In this document: piece by piece, positions 1-5,288 of the stretch
Layout: every line of letters starts with the position of its first letter
Position numbering within the stretch: the stretch's first letter is position 1
Source: Dehalococcoidia bacterium
GTDB taxonomy: Bacteria; Chloroflexota; Dehalococcoidia; SAR202; UBA826
Length of the DNA stretch: 5,633 nt
Assembly: GCA_012965485.1 (NCBI GenBank)
Contig: DTSF01000224.1
Span: forward strand, 3,589 to 9,221
Direction of reading: 5' to 3'
Made by a program: the position numbers and the translations under genes
Notes under the pieces: model-generated
What the model saw: the letters and a program-made list of their open reading frames with translations, nothing else
Told to the model about the DNA's origin: nothing
Database searches by the model: none

Positions 1-1013
1 TGATCAAAGAGTTGAAACGCAACCCTTTGAGGTTGTTTTAATATTTCGCGGCCATATTTCGCGTAGGTGTAGTTTCTCAAATCTGCGCCTTCATCGACAA
101 ATCTTTCTCCACCAACATTTACTATCAACCCAAAGGGATAAGAGTGTTTTTGAAAGAGGTCTGCGACATTTCTATCACCGTGAGGAGGTGCATTTAAATC
201 CCAGGCAACCGCATGACACCCACTCCAGTGCCCGTGAGATTGTGCCCCGATTCGAAGAGCCATATTTATACCATCGCCAGTGTTATATTGGGTTCCTCTA
301 ACCTTTGCTAGTTCCCAACCTGGTCCTAAATATCTGGTTCGCATTTCTGAGTTTGCTTCGAAGCCTCCACAGGCAAGCACAACCGATTTACAGGAGATTT
401 TCTCGTATCCAGATTTTGATTTCGCAATTATTCCTTCGATGTGTCCTTGTTGATCGACCGACAAATCTGTTCCGCTAGTTTGATACAGGACTTCGATATT
501 CTTTCGTTCAACCAATTCAAAAAGCCTATCGGACAATCCTTTGCCTCCACCGACTGCTTCTACAATCAGTCCTCCCCAAAATCTTTGTTTACCTTCATGC
601 TCAAAAGCTTGTCTGCCGTAGGCAAGTATCCATGGGACCCCTTGATTTCGCATCCAAAGCATGGTTGGGAATGATTGAGATGTTAGTACTTGAAGTAAGG
701 AAGGGTCTGACAAACCTTCAGTAACCCTCATAACATCAGAATAAAATTCGGATTCTTTGTAAGATCCTACATCTATATTTTGTTTTTCTTCTGATGTTAT
801 TTCAGGTAATAACTCTGAAATATCTTCTATCCCATTGTATGCAAATCGGAAAAGTCCACCTGTGAAATAAGAATTACCTCCTCGTAGATGTTCAGGAGCT
901 TTTTCGAGAATTGCCACTTTTGCACCTTTTGATACCGCAGATAGTGCTGAAGTTAAGGCAGCGTTTCCCGCTCCCACTATCACTACGTCATAGTGTTTTT
1001 CTGGAGATGTCAT
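1..1013 (-). CDS. FAD-dependent dehydrogenase, tricarballylate dehydrogenase (TcuA/CobZ)-like, C-terminus cut off
   Basis: The reverse strand is open from ATG at 1013 to the window edge: 337 full codons and no stop. The protein starts with a Rossmann FAD-binding fold: beta strand YDVVIVGAGNAA (residues 8-19; third glycine of GxGxxG replaced by Ala, as is common in TcuA/CobZ proteins), the ribose-binding acidic residue E37 in AILEKAP, and RGGNS at 44-48. A second FAD-domain strand, VVLACGGF, is at 211-218. GGERFVDEG (301-309) followed by R313 resembles the fumarate-reductase-type catalytic region. Family members are about 450-500 residues, so roughly a quarter to a third is missing. TcuA oxidises tricarballylate to cis-aconitate and passes electrons to TcuB; the true substrate here is unknown, and a related 3-ketosteroid or fumarate-reductase-like role is possible. 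An AAAAAGG ribosome binding site (1021-1027) lies 7 nt before the ATG. The gene diverges from the yceD operon. Confidence 0.85.
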   Translation of the reverse strand, partial: MTSPEKHYDVVIVGAGNAALTSALSAVSKGAKVAILEKAPEHLRGGNSYFTGGLFRFAYNGIEDISELLPEITSEEKQNIDVGSYKESEFYSDVMRVTEGLSDPSLLQVLTSQSFPTMLWMRNQGVPWILAYGRQAFEHEGKQRFWGGLIVEAVGGGKGLSDRLFELVERKNIEVLYQTSGTDLSVDQQGHIEGIIAKSKSGYEKISCKSVVLACGGFEANSEMRTRYLGPGWELAKVRGTQYNTGDGINMALRIGAQSHGHWSGCHAVAWDLNAPPHGDRNVADLFQKHSYPFGLIVNVGGERFVDEGADLRNYTYAKYGREILKQPQRVAFQLFD

Positions 1014-1074
1014 TGTTTTGCCTTTTTCATTGGGTTGTTGATAGGTTCCAATTGATATTTTTGTTACGTCGGCC

Positions 1075-1103
1075 AATGTAATCTAACCTTAACGGATTTT
1101 CAA
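1075..1103 (-). promoter_or_regulatory. Possible sigma-70-like promoter for the FAD dehydrogenase
   Basis: On the minus strand, TTGAAA (1103-1098; five of six matches to TTGACA) is followed after 17 nt by TACATT (1080-1075; four of six, with the key T, A and final T present). Transcription would start near 1068, giving a leader of about 54 nt before the ATG at 1013. The spacing is ideal but the -10 box is weak, so this is a candidate only. No clear operator palindrome was seen between it and the opposing promoter. Confidence 0.35.
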
Positions 1104-1164
1104 ACTCTTTCAGCCTAAATACATTAAGTGTTAAATAATTGAATGAAAATAGCTGGTATTCTGG

Positions 1165-1194
1165 TTGACCGAGCTCCCTTACCAAAGATATAGT
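1165..1194 (+). promoter_or_regulatory. Sigma-70-like promoter for the yceD-rpmF-fabD-nusB-acpP operon
   Basis: TTGACC (1165-1170) and TATAGT (1189-1194) each match the consensus at five of six positions and are 18 nt apart. Transcription would start near 1201. This leaves a leader of about 38 nt to ATG 1239, but only about 17 nt to the more upstream ATG at 1218, which supports the downstream start for the first gene. It is the best promoter match seen in the window and sits directly upstream of the operon. Confidence 0.6.
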
Positions 1195-1238
1195 GTTTGC
1201 TTGAATTGTCTCTTTGAATGGATACCATGGGGCGTGCT

Positions 1239-1763
1239 ATGGACTTTAAAGTAGCTACCTTGCTAAAGGCGAGTAGTGGTAACAAAAAGTTGGAAAGTGT
1301 AAGCAGTACCATCAAAGGGGATCTGTCTGTATTTAAATGCGATGTTGATGGTTCAGTTTTACTTACCAAGACTGATGTAGGAGTATGGGTAAGTGCTTGC
1401 CTGTCGGCTAAAATCGGTAGGCAATGCGGGAATTGTTTAGATCAATATGTTGAATCCATAGCTTTAGCGATAGAGGAAGAATACTTCCCATTGTTCAATT
1501 TAGTTACTGGTGAAAGAAAGGAATTAGAAGAAATCAGTGAAGACAATTTTTATATCAGAGAGGATAATGTACTAGATTTATCTGATGCGGTGCGGCAGTA
1601 TGTTTCATTGCACTCATCTATCAACTCTAAATGCCAGGAATATTGTAAGGGATTGTGCATAGATTGCGGTATAAATTTCAATAAAGAAAAATGTAATTGC
1701 AGAAATAGCAAAAAGAATACTAAATTGGCTGCTCTATTAGAGTCTTTTAGACCAGCGGGTTAA
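1239..1763 (+). CDS. yceD: DUF177/YceD-family protein (rRNA accumulation protein)
   Basis: This 174-residue protein has the DUF177 layout. The N-terminal strand is MDFKVATLLKASSG. The middle contains TDVGVWVSA and a CxxC pair (C63, C66). The C-terminal cysteine cluster runs C132-x3-C136-KGLC140-x2-C143-G-INFN and then C152-x-C154, the family hallmark and probably a metal-binding site. YceD in E. coli is needed for normal 23S rRNA accumulation; its molecular activity is not established. The frame is open up to ATG 1218 and preceded directly by TGA (1215-1217). I prefer ATG 1239 because the family N-terminus aligns there and GGGG (1229-1232) stands 6 nt upstream, while 1218 has no Shine-Dalgarno sequence. 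It is the first gene of the operon and ends 17 nt before rpmF, its classic partner across bacteria. Confidence 0.88.
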   Translation: MDFKVATLLKASSGNKKLESVSSTIKGDLSVFKCDVDGSVLLTKTDVGVWVSACLSAKIGRQCGNCLDQYVESIALAIEEEYFPLFNLVTGERKELEEISEDNFYIREDNVLDLSDAVRQYVSLHSSINSKCQEYCKGLCIDCGINFNKEKCNCRNSKKNTKLAALLESFRPAG

Positions 1764-1780
1764 TAAATAAGGAAACTAAC

Positions 1781-1972
1781 ATGCCACCACTACCCAAGAA
1801 AAAACACTCCAGAAAAAGAAAAGGTGGTCGGAATGCGCATAATTCTATAAAACCTGCATCACTTTCTAATTGCCCTCAGTGTCATCTCCCTCGCATGCCC
1901 CATAGGGCGTGCTCAAGCTGTGGCACCTATAATGGCCGTAACGTGACCAACTCTGATCAAGCAGTTGTATAA
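1781..1972 (+). CDS. rpmF: 50S ribosomal protein bL32
   Basis: This 63-residue basic protein begins with the typical MPPLPKKKHSRKRKGGR segment, which contacts rRNA. A zinc-ribbon follows, with C31-P-Q-C34 and C44-S-S-C47. This is the zinc-binding (C+) form of bL32; all four ligands are present. The length is normal for the family. AAGGA (1769-1773) lies 7 nt before the ATG. It sits 17 nt after yceD and 33 nt before fabD, so it is almost certainly cotranscribed. The yceD-rpmF-fab order is found in many bacterial phyla and ties a ribosomal protein to fatty-acid synthesis genes. Confidence 0.96.
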   Translation: MPPLPKKKHSRKRKGGRNAHNSIKPASLSNCPQCHLPRMPHRACSSCGTYNGRNVTNSDQAVV

Positions 1973-2005
1973 AATATCGGACGTAGCTTACAGAAGGACA
2001 TTAAT

Positions 2006-2956
2006 ATGACACTTACATTTTTAAGAAATTCCAAGACAGCCTTTCTATTCCCTGGCCAGGGTGCTCAATCGGTTGGAATGGGGTTGGAACTTTACGAAGG
2101 TTCAGACTCCGGCAGGCAGGTGTTTGAGATGGTCGATGAAGCTTTAGGTAGGCCTCTATCTAAAATCATGTTTGAAGGTTCGGAAGATGATTTGCGGGAG
2201 ACCAAGAATGCACAACCCGGAATCATGGCAGTGAGTTTGGCCTGTATTGAAGCGATGAAAGAAAATATTGGACAAGAATTCATGCCTGTTCCGTATCTAA
2301 TGGCAGGACATAGTCTTGGTGAGTACACAGCTCTTGCGGCGTCAGGAGTTTTGTCAGTTATGGACACGGCTTTGCTAGTTCAAGAACGTGGGGAACTTAT
2401 GCAAAATGCTTGCGATTCAAATCCAGGCACCATGGCCGCAGTTTTAGGGTTGGATGAAATGGTTTTACAGGAAATAGTGAGGGAATCTGGGGTATACATA
2501 TCAAATATCAATACTCATGAACAAATCGTGATAAGTGGGGGAAAAATTGCTGTAGCTAGAGCTATGGACATGGCAAATGCTAGGGGAGCGAAAAAAGTAA
2601 TTCCTTTGAAAGTTGGAGGGGCTTTTCATTCTAGTTTAATGGAGCCTGCGAAAGCTGGCCTTATGGAATTCATCGATGGGTTGAAATTCAATGATCCTGA
2701 AGTTCCTATTGTAGCCAACTGTACAGGGAATCCTCTCCAAACAGGTGACGAAATAAAAGGAGAATTGATAACTCAAATCTCAGGATGTGTTCAATGGAAA
2801 AAATCTGTTGACTTCATGATAAAGTCAGGTATAACAAATTTTCTCGAGATAGGACCAGGGCGGGCTTTAGGGGGAATGGTAAAAAAGATTGATAGAACTG
2901 CTAATGTATCTGGTATCGATGATATAGATTCTATTTTAGCAATTAGCAGGAATTAG
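2006..2956 (+). CDS. fabD: Malonyl-CoA:ACP transacylase
   Basis: FabD moves the malonyl group from malonyl-CoA to the phosphopantetheine arm of ACP, supplying the extender unit for type II fatty-acid synthesis in the cytosol. The 316-residue protein has the expected landmarks: FPGQGAQ (Q18 in the oxyanion region), nucleophile S103 in GHSLGEY (101-107), R128 in VQERG, which holds the malonyl carboxylate, catalytic H208 in GAFHSS, and Q257 in the C-terminal part. These correspond to Q11, S92, R117, H201 and Q250 of the E. coli enzyme. EIGPGRALGGMVKKI (281-295) is the usual C-terminal signature. GAAGGA (1993-1998) is 7 nt before the ATG. Its substrate protein, acpP, is encoded two genes downstream. 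The N-terminus is about 7 residues longer than in E. coli, with no better internal start. Confidence 0.96.
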   Translation: MTLTFLRNSKTAFLFPGQGAQSVGMGLELYEGSDSGRQVFEMVDEALGRPLSKIMFEGSEDDLRETKNAQPGIMAVSLACIEAMKENIGQEFMPVPYLMAGHSLGEYTALAASGVLSVMDTALLVQERGELMQNACDSNPGTMAAVLGLDEMVLQEIVRESGVYISNINTHEQIVISGGKIAVARAMDMANARGAKKVIPLKVGGAFHSSLMEPAKAGLMEFIDGLKFNDPEVPIVANCTGNPLQTGDEIKGELITQISGCVQWKKSVDFMIKSGITNFLEIGPGRALGGMVKKIDRTANVSGIDDIDSILAISRN

Positions 2957-2975
2957 TGAAGAGTTCGTAGTTGAA

Positions 2976-3407
2976 ATGGAATATAAATCCCGTATCTATA
3001 GTAGAAGAGAAGCCAGGGTGCTGGTATTGCAAGCTTTGTGTGAATATGACTCTGTAGGTCATGATGCAATGGAGGTTCTTGAGAGGAGTTTTAACGAATA
3101 TGAATTTGAAAACAACTTTCACAAATTTTCGGGTGACATAGTTGCAAATGTTCTTGAAAACCTCGCCCCAATCAATACTATAATCAGTGAGTTAGCTCCA
3201 GATTGGCCTTTGATGCAAATAGCAATAGTAGATCGCAACATTCTTCGAATGGCAATTGCAGAATTAGTATGGTGTAAAGACAAGGTTCCTGAAAAGGCGG
3301 TGCTTAACGAAGCCGTGGAGTTGGCAAAAAGATTTGGGTCAGAAAGTTCTCCCAGCTTTGTCAACGGGGTTCTTGGATCTTATATGAAAGTTGGTATCGC
3401 TGTTTAG
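2976..3407 (+). CDS. nusB: Transcription antitermination factor NusB
   Basis: NusB, with NusE (ribosomal protein uS10), binds the boxA RNA element and helps RNA polymerase read through rRNA operons. The 143-residue product shows the family's all-helical pattern: SRREARVLVLQALCEYD near the N-terminus (residues 9-25, the arginine-rich RNA-binding start), then DWPLMQIAIVDRNILRMAIAEL (about 76-97), and the C-terminal signature LNEAVELAKRFG, SSPSFVNGVLG. Length is typical. It begins 19 nt after fabD. No good Shine-Dalgarno is visible (AAGAG at 2959-2963 is 12 nt away), so its translation may rely on coupling to fabD. NusB is more often found with ribE/ribH or alone; its place between two fatty-acid genes is unusual. 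Confidence 0.93.
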   Translation: MEYKSRIYSRREARVLVLQALCEYDSVGHDAMEVLERSFNEYEFENNFHKFSGDIVANVLENLAPINTIISELAPDWPLMQIAIVDRNILRMAIAELVWCKDKVPEKAVLNEAVELAKRFGSESSPSFVNGVLGSYMKVGIAV

Positions 3408-3435
3408 AACGTAATTAATAGAATGGAGGCATTAA

Positions 3436-3690
3436 ATGTCGCTACTTAAAAAAGTTCAAGCTGTTGTAGCAGAAAAATTAAGTGTAGATGAGGCTGAAGT
3501 TTTGCCTGAAGCTTCGTTTACGGATGATTTGAACGCAGATTCACTTGACTTGGTTGAATTGATAATGGCTTTTGAGGAAGAATTTAGTTCTGATGATGTT
3601 GAAATAGAAATATCTGACGAAGACGCTGAATCAATAACTACGGTTCAGGCAGCCATTGATTACCTCCGGAATAAGGGTGTAGAGGACTAG
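3436..3690 (+). CDS. acpP: Acyl carrier protein
   Basis: ACP carries growing acyl chains on a 4'-phosphopantetheine arm attached by ACP synthase. The 84-residue acidic protein has the attachment serine S36 in the conserved [12 protein letters not shown] motif (31-42), helix II running into MAFEEEF (44-50), and the C-terminal [11 protein letters not shown] signature. Against E. coli ACP it carries about five extra residues (SSDDVEIEI region, 51-59) in the loop between helix II and helix III; the rest aligns without gaps. TGGAGG (3424-3429) stands 6 nt before the ATG, one of the strongest binding sites in the operon and consistent with high expression. It is the last gene of the operon, followed by a stem-loop. 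The often-seen downstream fabF and rnc are absent here. Confidence 0.96.
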   Translation: MSLLKKVQAVVAEKLSVDEAEVLPEASFTDDLNADSLDLVELIMAFEEEFSSDDVEIEISDEDAESITTVQAAIDYLRNKGVED

Positions 3691-3722
3691 GTCACTTCCA
3701 CGACTTACCTGCACTCTTAAAT

Positions 3723-3758
3723 AAGCCAGCGGTGTGCTAAGAGGCCCTGTTGGCTTTT
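3723..3758 (+). terminator. Rho-independent-type terminator after acpP
   Basis: AAGCCAGC (3723-3730) can pair with GTTGGCTT (3749-3756), giving an 8-bp stem with one G-T wobble and an 18-nt loop. TTTT overlaps the end of the stem (3755-3758), and the region just beyond is T-rich (TTT, then CCCCC, then TTTTT around 3761-3773). The T tract is interrupted, so termination may be partial. It sits 32 nt past the acpP stop and before the promoter of the next gene, as expected for the end of the operon. Confidence 0.65.
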
Positions 3759-3777
3759 AATTTCCCCCTTTTTACTT

Positions 3778-3806
3778 TTCCTTGTATTGACTTAGGTATT
3801 TATAAT
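3778..3806 (+). promoter_or_regulatory. Likely promoter for the zinc-type dehydrogenase
   Basis: A perfect TATAAT -10 box is at 3801-3806. The hexamer at the usual 17-nt distance, TTCCTT (3778-3783), is a poor -35. A good TTGACT (3787-3792) is only 8 nt from the TATAAT and 21 nt from the next candidate, TTTAAT (3814-3819), so neither pairing is ideal. Transcription would start near 3813, about 32 nt before the ATG. Weak -35 spacing could mean activator dependence; that is inference. Confidence 0.45.
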
Positions 3807-3844
3807 GCACTCATTTAATGTCATTGATATAGAGGGGTGATTAC

Positions 3845-4861
3845 ATGAGAGCAGCTGTGTACAAAGGAAAACAGAAACTGGTTATTGAAGACTTACCTCT
3901 TCCTGAGCCTGGGCCAGCGGAAATTCTAGTGAAAGTTAGCCATAGTGCCATTTGTGGGACTGATGTGCATGCTTTTTTTTATGATATTGCTCCACCTGGC
4001 ACTGTAATGGGGCATGAATTTAGCGGCACTGTAGCCGCCGTTGGCCCGGGAGTTACCATGTGGAAAGAAGGTGACAGAGTCATTGGGGGTGGTGGTACAC
4101 CTCCACCAGGATTAGAAGCCCCGTTGAGGAGGCAGGAACAATACAACTATCGATTAGAAGGGTTTGCTGACACCAGGAAGAGAGGTTACTCCGAATTCAC
4201 CTTGTTGAATGACTGGGCACCATTGGCGATTCCTGACAACGTTAGTGATTTGAAGGCAGCATTAACGGAACCCTGTTCCGTTGCAGTCAGGGCAGTCAGA
4301 TTGTCAAATATGAAATTAGGTGATGTGGTAGCTGTCTTGGGTGCCGGTCCTATTGGATTACTAACTATGCAAGCTGCGAGGGCTGCTGGAGCGCGAAAAA
4401 TAATAGTCTCAGAACCCTCTGTTACACGTAGGGAAACGGCTTTACAATTGGGTGCTGATGCCGTTGTGGACCCATCTTGTGAGGATGTAATCTCCTCAAT
4501 AGTTAATTTGGCAGAGGGAGATGGCCCCCACGTTGTATTCGAATGTGCGGCCGCTCTGTCTACCTTGGATGCGGCTCTAAATATGGTCCGGAAAAAGGGG
4601 AATGTTATGCTCGTTGCTTTAGCTTGGGAAAGTGTGCCAATGCTCCCAGTTGATTGGGCAGGAAAAGAAATTCAGTTAAACACTACTTTCGGTGCTGAAC
4701 CTTATGATTGGAGAGTAGCGCTTGATTTGATATCAAATGGCAAGGTTAACCTGGAACCAATGTTGCTGGACACTGACTTTTTGACCCTAGATGGTATACA
4801 GGAGGCTTTTGAAGCTCTAATAAAACCATCTACCCAGGTGCAAATGGTTGTAAGATTTTAA
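3845..4861 (+). CDS. Zinc-type medium-chain alcohol/polyol dehydrogenase, NAD(P)-dependent
   Basis: The 338-residue protein has the two-domain medium-chain dehydrogenase fold. The N-terminal catalytic domain carries the zinc ligands C37 (in AICGTD), H57-E58 (in GHEFSG) and E142 (in LTEPCSVAVRA). GDRV (76-79) is followed by a segment, about 80-115, that has no cysteine, so the usual four-cysteine structural zinc site is missing. The cofactor domain has VLGAGPIGLL (164-173) and E190 at the end of the second strand (IIVSEPS), an acidic residue that favours NAD over NADP, although R195-R196 follow. The nearest relatives by pattern are sorbitol, threonine and butanediol dehydrogenases; the substrate cannot be told. 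AGGGGTGA (3833-3840) lies 4 nt before the ATG. The gene stands alone, with its own promoter, between the fab operon terminator and convergent ruvX. Confidence 0.92.
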   Translation: MRAAVYKGKQKLVIEDLPLPEPGPAEILVKVSHSAICGTDVHAFFYDIAPPGTVMGHEFSGTVAAVGPGVTMWKEGDRVIGGGGTPPPGLEAPLRRQEQYNYRLEGFADTRKRGYSEFTLLNDWAPLAIPDNVSDLKAALTEPCSVAVRAVRLSNMKLGDVVAVLGAGPIGLLTMQAARAAGARKIIVSEPSVTRRETALQLGADAVVDPSCEDVISSIVNLAEGDGPHVVFECAAALSTLDAALNMVRKKGNVMLVALAWESVPMLPVDWAGKEIQLNTTFGAEPYDWRVALDLISNGKVNLEPMLLDTDFLTLDGIQEAFEALIKPSTQVQMVVRF

Positions 4862-4868
4862 AATATTC

Positions 4869-5267
4869 TTAAAGGGAACTAATATATCCGTCCAGTAATA
4901 CTGCGGCGGCGGCCGAGTCAATGATTCCTTTGTTACTTGTCCTGCTGGTGTTTTTATGACCTGCCTCTTTAAGCCGTATTTTTGCGTCAATAGTCGTCAT
5001 TCTTTCATCTACGGTTCGTATGGGGATCTCAGTAGATAGTCTCAACTCGTTAATAAATTCCTCCGTTATTTGCGCCTGGGTGCCTGATTTTCCAGAAGGT
5101 AAATACGGCATGCCGACTAAGATCAATACAATATCTTTATCTGAACATATTTCTCTTATTTCTGAGATTGAATTTTTCCGAGTTAGACTACGTAGTGGAG
5201 TGGAAATGGTCTGTGTAGGGTCACTGGCAGCTACTCCTACACGAACGTTACCTACATCTAGAGCCAA
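4869..5267 (-). CDS. ruvX: Putative Holliday junction resolvase / pre-16S rRNA nuclease RuvX (YqgF)
   Basis: The RNase H-like YqgF family processes the 5' end of pre-16S rRNA and was also proposed to resolve Holliday junctions. From the TTG at 5267 the product is 132 residues: LALDVGNVRVGVAASD with the first catalytic Asp (D4), the VGMPYLPSGKSG strand-loop (51-62), the DERMTT motif (D87, E88) and the last catalytic Asp D117 in GIIDSAAAAVLL. All three acidic positions are kept. The start is uncertain. There is no ATG or GTG, and the family usually has three to six residues before LALD. An in-frame CTG at 5285 would give 138 residues, the E. coli length, and has a strong GGAGGAG site upstream. 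The gene follows alaS on the same transcript and converges on the dehydrogenase with 7 nt between stop codons. Confidence 0.92.
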   Translation of the reverse strand: MALDVGNVRVGVAASDPTQTISTPLRSLTRKNSISEIREICSDKDIVLILVGMPYLPSGKSGTQAQITEEFINELRLSTEIPIRTVDERMTTIDAKIRLKEAGHKNTSRTSNKGIIDSAAAAVLLDGYISSL

Positions 5268-5288
5268 TATACTTCCGGGGTTCAGAGG

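Noticed and set aside
441..674. Plus-strand open frame of 77 codons
   Set aside because: It lies wholly inside the minus-strand FAD dehydrogenase, which has a clear protein signature; no ribosome binding site or recognisable product.
1010..1030. Six-codon minus-strand mini-ORF whose TGA overlaps the ATG of the FAD dehydrogenase
   Set aside because: It has no Shine-Dalgarno sequence of its own and contains the AAAAAGG site that serves the main gene; a chance overlap is the simpler reading.
1124..1134. TTAA-GTG-TTAA short palindrome in the divergent intergenic region
   Set aside because: Four-base AT arms with no flanking symmetry are expected by chance in AT-rich sequence, so I do not call an operator.
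1124..1369. Minus-strand open frame of 81 codons overlapping the yceD promoter and start
   Set aside because: It would run antisense through a well-supported promoter and gene, and its product has no family features.
1943..1973. Possible internal promoter ahead of fabD (GTGACC and TATAAA)
   Set aside because: The spacing is 19 nt and the -35 is weak; the boxes overlap the end of rpmF and there is no independent support.
2092..2367. Minus-strand open frame of 91 codons inside fabD
   Set aside because: Antisense shadow of a strongly conserved coding region.
3119..3364. Minus-strand open frame of 81 codons inside nusB
   Set aside because: Antisense shadow of nusB; no supporting signals.
3970..3982. 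Run of eight T in the dehydrogenase gene as a possible frameshift or slippage site
   Set aside because: The frame continues normally through Ala-Phe-Phe-Tyr-Asp and the protein is full length, so there is no sign of a shift.
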